This document shows, piece by piece, positions 33,259 to 42,624 of a stretch of DNA of 64,000 bases. The stretch comes from Gloeobacter violaceus PCC 7421 (lineage in GTDB: Bacteria; Cyanobacteriota; Cyanobacteriia; Gloeobacterales; Gloeobacteraceae). The first letter of the stretch is position 1, and each line of letters opens with the position of its first letter. The notes under the pieces were generated by a model that saw only the letters and a list, made by a program, of their open reading frames with translations, was not told the DNA's origin and searched no databases. The position numbers and the translations under genes are program-made. The DNA lies in contig NC_005125.1 in the NCBI RefSeq assembly GCF_000011385.1, positions 1 through 64,000 on the forward strand. The letters are read 5' to 3'.

Positions 33259-35388
33259 TCAGTGGTTGCCGGAAGTCAGGTTTAAAAACCGGGTGAACTG
33301 ATTTTCGAAGAGCAATTTCACGGTACCGGTGGGACCGTTGCGATGTTTGACGATATTGACTTCTGCAATGTTGCGATCCGGTGAGTCGGGGTTGTAGTAG
33401 TCGTCGCGGTAGAGCATTAAGACGATATCGGCGTCTTGTTCTATGGACCCCGATTCTCTCAAGTCCGACAACATGGGCCGCTTGTTTGTGCGCGCTTCGA
33501 CGCTGCGCGATAGCTGCGAGAGGGCCATTACCGGCACGCGCAACTCGCGGGCTAGGCCCTTGAGACCGCGGGTGATTTTCGACAGCTCCTGGACGCGGTT
33601 GTCGGATCCTGCCCCTTCCATCAATTGCAAGTAATCGATCATCACCAGTCCCAATCGTCCGCCCTGCTCGGCCTGCAGGCGACGGGCCTTGGAGCGGATT
33701 TCGGTGACGGTTGCGTTCGGAGAATCGTCGATGTAGAGGGGAATACTGGCCAGTTCACCGATGGCCTGGCCGATGCGTTGCCATTCGTTTTCGCTGATGC
33801 GCGCCGCCCGCAGCCGATGGCTTTCGACACCCGCTTCCGAGCACAGCAGGCGCTGGACGAGTTGTTCTTTGGACATTTCCAGACTGAAGACCACCGCCGG
33901 CAAACCGGCTTTTTGGGCGATACGCTGGGCGATCGATAGGGAAAAGGCGGTGTTGTGCAGACAGATATCGGCTGCGACAAAGTTGTGGGTGACGGGCACC
34001 GTCAGGTCGTAGACCTGCTCGTTTCCCACATACTCGATGGACGCAATTTCATCCCAGTGGAGGTCGCAATGGTGAGCGAGATCCTGGCTCCAAAGGCTGG
34101 CGGGTTTGATTGGCGTTTCAGCGGCGGGTTTGATATCCAGATAAAATATCCCGGACACCTCGCGCAGAGCCGAGAGCACCCCGAGGCGCAACAGCAGATG
34201 CTGCAGTTGGTGGCAAAAAGACTTGGAGGGTGAAGTAAATTCGACGGTCCGGTCGCTCACCCGGGCGGAGTCGGCGGTGATGCAGAGCTGCTTCAAAAAA
34301 GCGACCAGTTGCGCCCTCGGCAGCCGAAAAACCGGGTCGGGGATGCGGTTATCCCGGGTGGCCCGGCTGCACAACAGCGAGATTTCTTTGGGCGGCAGAC
34401 TCTCGCTGCCGAAAACCGGGATGCGGCAGGGCACAGCAATGCGCGCCCCGGCGGCGATTTCGGCGAGGGGCTTCCAGCCGGTCGGGGTCAGGTAGGGGTG
34501 GGTCAGGGTCGTCTTCACCTCGCGCCCGAGGCCGGTGCGCACGCGGTAGACCGGCTTGATGCCGTCGTCTACGAAGTGACTCGGTTCGACGCGGGCCAGT
34601 CTGCCGTCGCCCAACAGCGTCAGCACTTCCACCAATTTTCCGGCCTCACCGCGGCGGTAGATTTCTTCGATGGTGACCAGCGCGCCGGTGACCGGATCGG
34701 CGATGGGGGTATCGGCTGCGCAGCACTTGCCCATGCCGGGGCGGCCCGCGACGATAATCAGATCGGACGGCTGCAGGCCCTGGGTGTAGTTGTCGAGATC
34801 GTAGAAGTGGGTGGGGATGCCGAAGACGTTGCTGCCGTCCTGGTAGCGGGTCTCCAGTTGCTCGAAGATGTTCATGAGCACTTCGGAGGCGGGCACCAGC
34901 GAGCGTTGCACCCGCTCCTGGGTAACGGCAAAGAGCGTTTGTTCGGCTCGATCGAGCAGCTTTGGAATCTCGGTGGCGCTATCGAAACCGAGGGCGGCGA
35001 TTTCCTGGCCGGCGCGGATGAGCATGCGCAGGGCGTACTTGTCCGATACCAGGCGGCCGTAGCCGTCGATGTTGATCGTATTGATGGCGGCGTCGGTGAG
35101 GCGGCGCAGGTAGGTGCGGCCCCCGATCTTTTCGGTGAGCTTGTTATCTTCGAGCCAGGCACTCAGGGTGAGCAGGTCGGTGGGTCTTCCCTGAGCGTGC
35201 AGCGCCAGGGCGGCGCGGTAGATGATCTGGTGCGACTCGACGTAGAACGCCTCGGGTCTCAGGTGTTCGACGACGCGGGTGAGCGCCTCCGGATCCATCA
35301 TCAGTCCCCCCAGAATCGTCTCCTCCGCATCGATGTTTTGGGGCGGCAGGCGCTCTTCGATGCGCAGGTCGAGTTCGGATGAGGTCAT
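33259..35388 (-). CDS. dnaB: Replicative helicase DnaB, intein-containing
   Basis: Precursor of 709 residues; removal of a 258-residue intein leaves 451 residues, the usual DnaB length. Domains: N-terminal primase-interacting domain (about 10-115), linker, RecA-like ATPase. The intein interrupts the Walker A loop exactly, GRPGMGK / TAFSL, so the helicase is inactive until splicing. Later motifs are VFSLEMSKEQ, VMIDYLQLM and LSQLSRSVE. The hexamer unwinds DNA at the replication fork. Confidence 0.95.
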   Translation of the reverse strand: MTSSELDLRIEERLPPQNIDAEETILGGLMMDPEALTRVVEHLRPEAFYVESHQIIYRAALALHAQGRPTDLLTLSAWLEDNKLTEKIGGRTYLRRLTDAAINTINIDGYGRLVSDKYALRMLIRAGQEIAALGFDSATEIPKLLDRAEQTLFAVTQERVQRSLVPASEVLMNIFEQLETRYQDGSNVFGIPTHFYDLDNYTQGLQPSDLIIVAGRPGMGKCCAADTPIADPVTGALVTIEEIYRRGEAGKLVEVLTLLGDGRLARVEPSHFVDDGIKPVYRVRTGLGREVKTTLTHPYLTPTGWKPLAEIAAGARIAVPCRIPVFGSESLPPKEISLLCSRATRDNRIPDPVFRLPRAQLVAFLKQLCITADSARVSDRTVEFTSPSKSFCHQLQHLLLRLGVLSALREVSGIFYLDIKPAAETPIKPASLWSQDLAHHCDLHWDEIASIEYVGNEQVYDLTVPVTHNFVAADICLHNTAFSLSIAQRIAQKAGLPAVVFSLEMSKEQLVQRLLCSEAGVESHRLRAARISENEWQRIGQAIGELASIPLYIDDSPNATVTEIRSKARRLQAEQGGRLGLVMIDYLQLMEGAGSDNRVQELSKITRGLKGLARELRVPVMALSQLSRSVEARTNKRPMLSDLRESGSIEQDADIVLMLYRDDYYNPDSPDRNIAEVNIVKHRNGPTGTVKLLFENQFTRFLNLTSGNH
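33952..34725 (-). other. Intein in DnaB with decayed endonuclease
   Basis: Residues 222-479 of the precursor. Splice signatures: N-terminal Cys at 222 (CCAADTPI), block B TLTHPYLTPTGW, block F VYDLTVPVTHNFVA and C-terminal His-Asn followed by Thr. All residues needed for splicing appear intact. Its 258 residues lie between mini-inteins and full-size ones. The middle (about 110 residues) has fragments resembling a LAGLIDADG endonuclease, such as RAQLVAFLKQLCI and HLLLRLGV, but the acidic catalytic motifs are missing. It has probably lost homing activity and is kept because it still splices. Confidence 0.88.
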
Positions 35389-35537
35389 GGAGCCGGGCCT
35401 TCGTTTCAGTTCGCCATATTACTCTATATCTAGCGCCCAGATGCAAAGCTTCGCCTCCGAAAGCCCCGATCCTTGCGCCGGACCTCCGGTGCCGTCCCCC
35501 AGCCCGTAAGATAAGCAAAGCAAAAAGGAGCGAGAAG

Positions 35538-36401
35538 ATGCCACGGCCAGGACTGATTATTCATGGTGGACTTGGGGCGACCGAGGCGGAGCAATCGAGC
35601 CGACAGGTGCGCCGCGAGGCGCTGCAGGAGATTCTCAAAGACGCCCATGAGGTGCTCAAAAACGGCGGTGCCCGCCAGGCGGTGGTGCGCGCCTGTGAAC
35701 TCCTCGAAGATTGCCCGCTCTTTAACGCGGGTACCGGCGCCACCATCCAGCGCGACGGCCAGATTCGCCTCAGTTGCGCGCTGATGGACGGTCGGGAGCA
35801 CCGCTTCAGCGGCCTGGTCAACGCCCGTTACCTCAAAAACCCGATTCGCCTGGCCGAGCAGCTGCAAAACCGCGTCGACCGGCTTCTCGATCCGCAGGGT
35901 GCCGAGCTATTGGCCCGCGCCCTCGGAGAAGCGGTGCACGAACCGGCCTTACCGGAGGTGATCCGGCGCTGGGCGGACGAGCGCTTCGAGGGGCAGTACG
36001 CGGGCACCCACGGCACGGTGGGGGCGGCGGCGGTGGACGGCGAAGGCGGGCTTGCCGCCGCTACTTCCACGGGCGGTCGCTTCATGGCCGGGGTGGGGCG
36101 GGTGAGCGATTCGTGCACACCGGCGGGCAACTACGCCACCGACCGCTGCGCGGTGAGCTGCACCGGCCACGGCGAGGACATCCTCGACGAAGCGCTCGCC
36201 GCGCGCATCGCCATCCGGGTGGACGACGGGATGAGCCTTCAGCGAGCTTTCGAGCGCTCCTTCGCCGAGGCCGAATCGCGCGGGCGCGACTTTGCCGCCA
36301 TCGCCGTCGACAGCGACGGCCATACATGCTGGTCGGTCACCATGGGCATCCTGGTGGCGGCGTACTTCGATGGCAAGGGAGAGTTTCGGGCGACATTCTG
36401 A
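35538..36401 (+). CDS. Isoaspartyl peptidase/L-asparaginase (Ntn type)
   Basis: Plant-type asparaginase of 287 residues. It starts with LIIHGGLGA, has FNAGTGATIQRDG in the alpha part, and a cleavage site GTHGTVGAAAVD, where the Thr after HG becomes the nucleophile after autocleavage. The beta part continues with ATSTGG and later GDN-like contacts (NYATDRCAVSCTGHGE). It removes isoaspartyl residues from degraded proteins or hydrolyses asparagine. The ATG at 35538 follows AAAGGAG. It is a single gene in its direction. Confidence 0.85.
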   Translation: MPRPGLIIHGGLGATEAEQSSRQVRREALQEILKDAHEVLKNGGARQAVVRACELLEDCPLFNAGTGATIQRDGQIRLSCALMDGREHRFSGLVNARYLKNPIRLAEQLQNRVDRLLDPQGAELLARALGEAVHEPALPEVIRRWADERFEGQYAGTHGTVGAAAVDGEGGLAAATSTGGRFMAGVGRVSDSCTPAGNYATDRCAVSCTGHGEDILDEALAARIAIRVDDGMSLQRAFERSFAEAESRGRDFAAIAVDSDGHTCWSVTMGILVAAYFDGKGEFRATF

Positions 36402-36492
36402 CCGTCAGATGGGGTACCGGTGTGTCGGATGGCCGGCTTCGCCCGCGCGGTGGACGGAGAATGAGCTTTCTGAGGGCAAATTTTGGGAAAAG

Positions 36493-37110
36493 TCAGGCTT
36501 TACGCGGAAAATTCGCTTTGATGTTGTTCGCAGCCAGTTCAATAGTTTCAGCGATGCGCTTGCGCCGGGTTTCCTCGCGTTTGGCGCTTTGGATCCACTG
36601 CAATATGCCTTTTTTTGACGAGGGACTGAAGGCCGCGAAGTAGACCGCCGCCTGGGAATTTTCCGCCAGGGCCGCCGCTAAATCGCTCGGGATCACCAGC
36701 GACTCCACCCCGTCGAGTACTGACCAGGAGCTGTCGGCCTGAGCCTGCTCGATTTTTTGCATTCCCACAGCGGTCATCAAGCCCTGCTCGATAAGTCGCT
36801 CCACCCGCGCTTTGTTGATTTTTGACCAGGGACTGCCCGAACGACGCGGCGAGAGCAACAGCATGCTGCGCCGCTCGTCCAGTTTGCCGGGGCGGCTGTC
36901 GATCCAACCGAAGCACAGCGCCTCCTCGACGACGACGTCGTAGGGCACATGGGGCATGCCGCTGCGTTTTTTGTAGGTGACCAGCCAAATGCTTTTGGTA
37001 CGGGTGTGGTTATCGGTAAGCCACCCCCGCCATTCCGCGCGGCTGGTGACCAGCACCCTCTCGAAATCGACCATCTTTGAACGCCCCGAGGAGGGTGAGG
37101 CGGAAGTCAT
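36493..37110 (-). CDS. YdeI/OmpD-associated family protein
   Basis: Protein of 205 residues with the family features: EEALCFGWIDSRPGKLDERRS in the middle, SPRRSGSPWSKINKARVERL, and a C-terminal helix-rich YdeI tail (WIQSAKREETRRKRIAETIELAANN). Members are annotated as bacteriocin-protection or OmpD-associated proteins, with no firm biochemistry. The ATG at 37110 overlaps the stop of the upstream dockerin-domain gene (ATGA); a later Met at 37074 is an alternative start. Confidence 0.75.
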   Translation of the reverse strand: MTSASPSSGRSKMVDFERVLVTSRAEWRGWLTDNHTRTKSIWLVTYKKRSGMPHVPYDVVVEEALCFGWIDSRPGKLDERRSMLLLSPRRSGSPWSKINKARVERLIEQGLMTAVGMQKIEQAQADSSWSVLDGVESLVIPSDLAAALAENSQAAVYFAAFSPSSKKGILQWIQSAKREETRRKRIAETIELAANNIKANFPRKA

Positions 37111-38261
37111 GGACGCACCTGGGGAGTATAGACCTCGCCCCCGCGGGGAGTCTCGCCGCCGTAGACCCGGCCGCGGGAACTGAATTCCTGGGGACGGCCG
37201 GCGCTGTCTTCGAGCACCAGGTGGGCAAATTCAAGGTCGTCGTGATCGACAATGCCTGCTCCCGCCATCATGCCCATGCCGCCGATGCCAAAGGCGCCCA
37301 ACAATCCCGCCAATCCCCCGGCGGACATGAAAGCGGGCTGGTTGAAGGCGTGGGTCTCGATGCGCAGTTCGTTCTTGCCGGAGTTGAGCAGCCAGCGCGG
37401 CAACTTGACGGGGATGTTGTCGCCATTGATATAGATTTGTTTGATCATGTTGCCGTTGAGGTAGACGCGCAGGCCGTCCTGTTCGGTGCCGAAGAAGGCT
37501 ACCTGGGTCTGACCCGCGGCGGCGGACTGCGGCGTATCGAGGCCGATCACCGAGCCGATGCGCAAAATCATGTCGCCGGTGGGCTGGTTTTTGAGGGTGA
37601 AAGTGCGCACGTAGGCGATCCCCTCGGCGCGCAGGCGAAAATCGGTGGCGTTGGCCGAACCGCTGCCGAAGCGGTCGTCGCCCAGGTGGTGCAATTCGTC
37701 GTCGATTACCTGCAGTCTGGGAGACAGGCGCTCCAGCTCCAGGTTGAAACCGCCGCCGGGAGAACCGGTGGCCGCCGAGAGCGAAAAAGGCGCGTAGTTG
37801 TTGGCCTTGGCGGTGAGGATCTTGCCGCCGGTCGCCTTGGGCAGCTTGAAGCGGCCCTCGCTGTCGGTGCGCACGGTAATCCCTTCGTCGGGCAGCGACA
37901 CGTCCACCCCGGCGAGGGGCCGGCCGGTCTCCTTGTCGGTGACCACGCCACTGTCGGCGCTGGTGAGATCGATCTTGCCGCCGCCGCCGTCGCCCACGCG
38001 GGCCTCACCCTTGAGGGCCACCCCATCGACGCGGCGCTTGAGCAGGTCGCGGTCGCGCCGGGTGATCTTGCCGTCCCCGTCGGCGTCAGCACTTGCTATC
38101 TGGCTGTCCTGCAGGACGACAGCACCTTCAAGGTAGGCGTCGATAGCCTGGATGTCCCCGGCATCGACGCGGCCGTCGCCGTCGATGTCACCGGCTTCGG
38201 CAGCCAAAGCCGCACCGGGCGGCAGGGCCAGCAGAGCAATCAAAAGGAGAATCCGGAACAT
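37107..38261 (-). CDS. Secreted dockerin/regulatory-domain protein, paralogue A
   Basis: Protein of 384 residues. Signal peptide (about 1-21), then two dockerin-like Ca-binding loops, DIDGDGRVDAGDI and DADGDGKITRRDRDLL, then a carboxypeptidase-regulatory-like domain (GVVTDKETGRPLAGVDVSLP...ILTAKANNYAP), then a conserved C-terminal domain with LRIGSVIGLDTPQSAAAGQ and DDLEFAHLVLED. Three paralogues lie at 60314-63699. No cohesin partner was seen. It seems to be an extracellular Ca-dependent assembly or binding protein. The ATG at 38261 follows GGGAG. Confidence 0.78.
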   Translation of the reverse strand: MFRILLLIALLALPPGAALAAEAGDIDGDGRVDAGDIQAIDAYLEGAVVLQDSQIASADADGDGKITRRDRDLLKRRVDGVALKGEARVGDGGGGKIDLTSADSGVVTDKETGRPLAGVDVSLPDEGITVRTDSEGRFKLPKATGGKILTAKANNYAPFSLSAATGSPGGGFNLELERLSPRLQVIDDELHHLGDDRFGSGSANATDFRLRAEGIAYVRTFTLKNQPTGDMILRIGSVIGLDTPQSAAAGQTQVAFFGTEQDGLRVYLNGNMIKQIYINGDNIPVKLPRWLLNSGKNELRIETHAFNQPAFMSAGGLAGLLGAFGIGGMGMMAGAGIVDHDDLEFAHLVLEDSAGRPQEFSSRGRVYGGETPRGGEVYTPQVRP

Positions 38262-38378
38262 TGTCAACTCCCGACCGGGCTTGAGCGAGGGGGCACAGCC
38301 CATTGACGAGGCGGCGGCCGAACAGTTCCTGAGGCCAAAAGCTTATCCCGCAGCGGGCGGTTGTTCAAGGGTAGGCCT

Positions 38379-38750
38379 TCAGGGTCTCTGTTCCGCATAG
38401 CCCGCTTCGCGCCAGCCGCGCATGCCGCCGTCCATCGAGACGACCGCGGTGTAGCCCATTTTTTGCAGGCTGTCCGCCGCCAACGCCGAGCGGTAGCCGC
38501 CGCCGCAGTAGAGCACAATCGGCGCGGCGCGCTCGGGAATCGCCTGTTCGATGTCGCGTTCGATCACGCCTTTGCCGATGTGCCTGGCGCCGGGAATATG
38601 TCCCGCCTGCCATTCAGAATCTTCGCGCACATCCACCAGGTGAAAATTTTCGCCCCGCGCCTGCCGCTCGCGCACCTCGGCAATCTTGCATTCGCGGACG
38701 CGGGTTTTGGCGTCGGCCACCAGTTTCATAAAGTCCGGGGAATGATCCAT
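38379..38750 (-). CDS. Rhodanese-domain sulfurtransferase
   Basis: Single-domain rhodanese of 123 residues with HLVDVREDSEWQAGHIPGA and active-site loop YCGGGYRSA, whose Cys would carry the persulfide. An N-terminal helical extension of about 30 residues precedes the domain. Such proteins move sulfur or detoxify cyanide or thiols. No sulfur operon is nearby. Confidence 0.88.
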   Translation of the reverse strand: MDHSPDFMKLVADAKTRVRECKIAEVRERQARGENFHLVDVREDSEWQAGHIPGARHIGKGVIERDIEQAIPERAAPIVLYCGGGYRSALAADSLQKMGYTAVVSMDGGMRGWREAGYAEQRP

Positions 38751-38783
38751 AAAGTCCTAGCCAGACGAACCTTCGAATTAATT

Positions 38784-39500
38784 TTAGAGCTTATCCGGGT
38801 CGATACCCAGAGTGCGCAGTTGCTCGGCAAGGCGCTCGGCGCGCAGCCGTTCGAGATTGGCCCGTTGGCGCTCCTCCTCCAGTTGCTGCAATGCCAGGGC
38901 GCGCTCGTGCTCCCGTTGCGCCTCAGCGGCGATTGGCGCGCCGCCGGGAAGCAGCAGCGTCAGTCCCTCGCGGGTGATCTCGAAACGCAAGCCCAGGCGC
39001 GGGCTCAGCCAGCCTTGCACAGGATCGATGACTTCCAGCCGGTTTTCGTAGCGCAACCAGCCGCAGATGTCCTCTTTGAGCGGGTCGTAAAGGTAGTACT
39101 CCTCGACGCCGTGGCGGTCGTAGAAGGCGAATTCTTTGGCCGCCTGGGTGAGCGATTCGACCGGCGAGACCAGCTCGAAGACCACCTGGGGAGCGATATG
39201 GTCCTCCTGCCACTGGTAGTACGCCCCACGCGAACCCGCCGGGCGACCGAAGACCACAAACAGGTCAGGGACAATGCGCACCGCCGGGTCGTCCGCGAGC
39301 GGGAACCAGGTAAGGTCGCTTGCCACCAGTATCTGTGCGCTGTCGCCCAGAGCGGCGGTGAGCCCCCCGCTCATCGTCGCAATCCAGCGCTGAGGGTCAA
39401 AGGGGGCCGCAGCGTCGTTTGCAATCTCGATGGTGTTGCGCCTGGGCGGATTGGGGACAACGGACACGGCGGCACTTCCAGCAGAGCTCGGCGCCCCCAT
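38784..39500 (-). CDS. Uma2 (DUF820) family endonuclease-like protein
   Basis: Protein of 238 residues: PD-(D/E)XK-like core with VRIVPDLFVVFG (the conserved PD), APQVVFELVSP (E), FYDRHGVEEYYLYDP, then a C-terminal coiled coil rich in Glu/Arg/Leu (EREQ-type helix, REHERALALQQLEEERQR). The family is greatly expanded in cyanobacteria and its role is unknown. The start is uncertain: ATG 39500, or GTG 39467 with GGAAG before it. Confidence 0.8.
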   Translation of the reverse strand: MGAPSSAGSAAVSVVPNPPRRNTIEIANDAAAPFDPQRWIATMSGGLTAALGDSAQILVASDLTWFPLADDPAVRIVPDLFVVFGRPAGSRGAYYQWQEDHIAPQVVFELVSPVESLTQAAKEFAFYDRHGVEEYYLYDPLKEDICGWLRYENRLEVIDPVQGWLSPRLGLRFEITREGLTLLLPGGAPIAAEAQREHERALALQQLEEERQRANLERLRAERLAEQLRTLGIDPDKL

Positions 39501-39754
39501 CCTAGCCCCGAAACCACCGAGGCCCGAACCCGGAAAAGAATGGACGTCTTGATGCTCATTGCATCCCAGCGGATTGTGAGCGGGACAGTATCGGCGTTGC
39601 CACACGGACGTATCGGCAGGCCGCTCAACCTCTCTTTTTGCGTAGCCTGCAACGTGTCCGCAGGTAGAGGCGGTTAACCCGGCATCTACCGAATATAGAT
39701 GTAGCGACGCAAGTCGAGCCACAACGATTCACATCGCGGGAGGAAGAGGAAGTC

Positions 39755-39943
39755 ATGGGAATTGACAAACGTGCCGAAGCGACCGCCAAGGATGTGCAAG
39801 GCAAGGCTCAGGAAGCCTGGGGCGACCTGACCGACGATCCGAAGCTGGAGCTTGAGGGTAAGGCCAAGCAGGTGGAAGCTTCGGCTGAGCACAAGAAAGA
39901 AGATCTCAAAGATCAGGCCCACCGGACGATCGATAACGTCTGA
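39755..39943 (+). CDS. CsbD-family stress protein
   Basis: Small protein of 62 residues, very rich in Lys, Glu, Ala and Asp, with the CsbD pattern GKAQEAWGDLTDDPKLELEGKA. It is hydrophilic and probably partly disordered. CsbD proteins accumulate in general stress in many bacteria; function unknown. GAGGAAG precedes the ATG and a strong terminator follows at 40004-40038. Confidence 0.88.
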   Translation: MGIDKRAEATAKDVQGKAQEAWGDLTDDPKLELEGKAKQVEASAEHKKEDLKDQAHRTIDNV

Positions 39944-40003
39944 TCCCTATCGATCTAGTGGTGCTCCGTTGCACTGCATACTTCAATACCTTGTTTCAAT
40001 ACC

Positions 40004-40038
40004 GGCAGGGCAGCTTCGATAGGAGCCCTGCCTTTTTT
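40004..40038 (+). terminator. Intrinsic terminator after csbD
   Basis: GGCAGGGC (40004-40011) pairs perfectly with GCCCTGCC (40025-40032), followed by six Ts. It also insulates the recJ gene downstream. Confidence 0.85.
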
Positions 40039-40111
40039 ATCGTCCGGCGGCGGCGGCCGTTGGCTGAGGGGACCGCATCCGCTAAGATCTGTGCCAATAG
40101 GTTTGTCCTCG

Positions 40112-42412
40112 ATGCTCCCCAAACAGCGCTGGCGGATTGCTCAAGAAGATCCGGTGCAGGCCCGGCAACTGGCCGAGGCGTTCGGCCTCTCGCCGCTGAT
40201 TGCCCAGGTGCTGATCAACCGCGGCCTCACCACCTGCGAATTGGCGGAGCATTTTCTGGCCCCCGAAAGCTGGGTACTGCCCTCAGCAGGCGAAGCGTTC
40301 GACCAACTACCCCGGGCGCTCGACCTGCTGGCGCAAGCTATCGAGTCGGGCACGGCAATCGCCATCTGCGGCGACTACGACTGCGACGGCATGACCAGCA
40401 CGGCGCTACTGCTGCGGGCGGTGCGCAGCCTGGGGGGACACATCGAGTATGCAATCCCAAGCCGCCTGCAGGAAGGCTACGGTATCAACCTGCGCATCGT
40501 CGAAGCCTTTTATGAACGGGGCATTGGGCTGATTTTGACGGTGGACAACGGCATCTGCGCCTATGCGCCCATCGCCCGGGCAGTGGAACTGGGCATGGGC
40601 GTCATCATCACCGATCACCACGACCTGCCCGAGCGCCTCCCCCCCGCCGACGCCATTCTCAACCCCAAGATGATTCCCAGAACTTCGCCCTACGCGGCCC
40701 TGGCCGGGGTGGGGGTAGCCTACGTGCTGGCCGGAGAATTGGCCCGGCGTCTGGGGAGAACCGGCCTCGCCGATTGTCTGCTGGAACTGTTTACCCTGGG
40801 AACCGTGGCCGACCTGGCGCCTTTGGTAGGGGTCAACCGCGCCTGGGTGCTCTCGGGACTCGCAAAAATCCCCGGCTCGTCCAATACCGGGGTGCAGGCC
40901 CTGCTTGCCGCCTCGGGCCTGGCCGGTCGAAGCGACCTCAAGCCCGAGGCCATCGGCTTCGCCCTCGGGCCGCGCATCAACGCCGTGGGCCGCATCGGCG
41001 ATCCGGTGACAGTCATCGAGCTGTTGACCACCGACGATCCGGCCGTGGCCGCCGAGCGGGCCGCCGAGTGTGAACTGGCCAACCAGCACCGCCAAGCACT
41101 ATGCGCGCAGATCGAGGCGGAGGCGGCCCGGATGCTCGAAGTCGAGCAAGCCGGGGGGCTGGATCTCGGATGCGAGCGGGTGATTGTGCTGGCGCGCGAG
41201 GGCTGGCACCACGGCGTGATCGGCATCGTGGCAAGCCGCCTCAAGGACCGCCACGGCGCGCCGGTGTTTATCGCCGCCATCGAAGGCGAACACGCCCGCG
41301 GCTCGGCCCGGGGTACCCCCGAATTCCACGTCTACGAAGCGCTCAAAGACAGCGCTGAATTGCTCACAGGCTTTGGCGGCCACCCGATGGCGGGCGGCTT
41401 TTCGCTGCTTGCCGCCAACTTGCCGGCCTTTCGGGAGCGGCTTGTACAATTTGCCCGCGCCCGGCTTGCCCCTGAGCAGGTCGCCCCCCTCGTCGAGGTG
41501 GACGCCCAGGTGCAACTTGCCCGGGTCGATCGTCGGCTGCTGGGGGAGATCGACCGGTTGCAACCTTGCGGTCTGGGTAACGCCGAACCGGTCTTTTGGG
41601 TGGCAGGAGCGCGCGTCGTCGAGCAAAAGGCGATGGGCAAGACCCGCACCCACCTCAATCTCACCGTGAGCGACGGCACCGCCGAGCGGCGGGCGGTGGG
41701 CTGGCGGATGGCCGAGTGGCTGCCACTGCCGCCGTTTGTCGATATCGCCTTTCAGGTCAAAGAGAACAACTGGCAGGGCCATTCAAAAGTTGAACTGGAG
41801 TTGGTGGGCCTGCGCGCCGCCCACCCCGCCCCCATCGAACTACCGGAACCGCCCCCATTGGACCGGCCGATCCGCTGGCATGACCATCGGCACTGCGAAG
41901 CTGCAGCCTTTTTGCACGCATTCGTCGCTGCCCAAGCTTCCCCGGTGCTGCTCTACGGCCACGCAAGGCCGCAGTTGCCTCGCGGGCTGCCGGTGCACTA
42001 CGACCGGCCGCAACCGGCCCATGACTACGAACACTTGCTGCTGTGGAGCCTGCCGCCCTCGCCTTTGCACCTGCGCTGGCTGATCGCCGCCACCCGACCG
42101 AATTGCGTGCATCTGTTCGCCCAAGCTGTGCCCACCGCGCACGCCTGGACATTACAGCGCCACTTGAGAGCGACCTACTTGCCCGAGCGGCCCGTGGAAA
42201 TCTTGCGTCTTGCCCAGCTGTGGTGGGTCTCCCCCCGCGCCTTGTGCGAAGCGCTCGTCGAGGCGGGCTATCTCGCCGACTGGCGCTCCGTCGTGGCCGA
42301 CGAGTGGCACGACTGGCTCGGGGCGGAACTGGCGGGTCTCGCCGCCTGGTACGCTAGCCCGGTTGAGGTGCTCGAAGCGCTGTTGGCCCCTCAGCCGACG
42401 CTCAAGCGATAG
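40112..42412 (+). CDS. recJ: Single-stranded-DNA exonuclease RecJ
   Basis: DHH-family nuclease of 766 residues. Metal motifs: ICGDYDCDGMTST, LTVDNGI, TDHHDLP, and the DHHA1 portion with GFGGHPMAGGFS. It degrades single-stranded DNA 5' to 3' in recombination and repair. The C-terminal 200 residues are the longer, less conserved cyanobacterial extension. The ATG at 40112 is favoured over GTG 40091. Its last 22 bases overlap the convergent small gene at 42391. Confidence 0.93.
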   Translation: MLPKQRWRIAQEDPVQARQLAEAFGLSPLIAQVLINRGLTTCELAEHFLAPESWVLPSAGEAFDQLPRALDLLAQAIESGTAIAICGDYDCDGMTSTALLLRAVRSLGGHIEYAIPSRLQEGYGINLRIVEAFYERGIGLILTVDNGICAYAPIARAVELGMGVIITDHHDLPERLPPADAILNPKMIPRTSPYAALAGVGVAYVLAGELARRLGRTGLADCLLELFTLGTVADLAPLVGVNRAWVLSGLAKIPGSSNTGVQALLAASGLAGRSDLKPEAIGFALGPRINAVGRIGDPVTVIELLTTDDPAVAAERAAECELANQHRQALCAQIEAEAARMLEVEQAGGLDLGCERVIVLAREGWHHGVIGIVASRLKDRHGAPVFIAAIEGEHARGSARGTPEFHVYEALKDSAELLTGFGGHPMAGGFSLLAANLPAFRERLVQFARARLAPEQVAPLVEVDAQVQLARVDRRLLGEIDRLQPCGLGNAEPVFWVAGARVVEQKAMGKTRTHLNLTVSDGTAERRAVGWRMAEWLPLPPFVDIAFQVKENNWQGHSKVELELVGLRAAHPAPIELPEPPPLDRPIRWHDHRHCEAAAFLHAFVAAQASPVLLYGHARPQLPRGLPVHYDRPQPAHDYEHLLLWSLPPSPLHLRWLIAATRPNCVHLFAQAVPTAHAWTLQRHLRATYLPERPVEILRLAQLWWVSPRALCEALVEAGYLADWRSVVADEWHDWLGAELAGLAAWYASPVEVLEALLAPQPTLKR

Positions 42413-42624
42413 TCCGCGTCTATCCAACAGCGCGGCAGCGCCTCGCCGGACGGAAAGACCAGATCCGCCTTGGCGAACATCTCGGGATTTTGCTCCTCCT
42501 CACCGGCCTGGTTCTGGGCCTTTACCCGCTCCGCGACCGGGTTGACCAGTTGAGCGATGTCGTTGATTTCGACAAGGCTGTCGGTGGTTTTGTTCTTGAG
42601 CAGCACGGCGATACTCCAGCGCAC
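42391..42624 (-). CDS. Small conserved-looking protein of unknown function
   Basis: Protein of 77 residues, acidic, with no membrane segment: it begins with a short strand and ends FAKADLVFPSGEALPRCW. The GTG at 42624 lies five bases after GGAG, a good ribosome site, and marks where protein-like composition begins; upstream in-frame sequence is not protein-like. I recall similar C-termini in other cyanobacterial small proteins but cannot name a family. It overlaps the 3' end of recJ. Confidence 0.6.
   Translation of the reverse strand: MRWSIAVLLKNKTTDSLVEINDIAQLVNPVAERVKAQNQAGEEEQNPEMFAKADLVFPSGEALPRCWIDADYRLSVG

Noticed and set aside
34309-35382. 357-codon plus-strand frame opposite dnaB
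   Set aside because: Shadow of the helicase and intein; low-complexity translation.
39961-40003. TTCAATACC repeated twice as a possible CRISPR or iteron remnant
   Set aside because: Only two short copies with no spacer structure; chance is enough.
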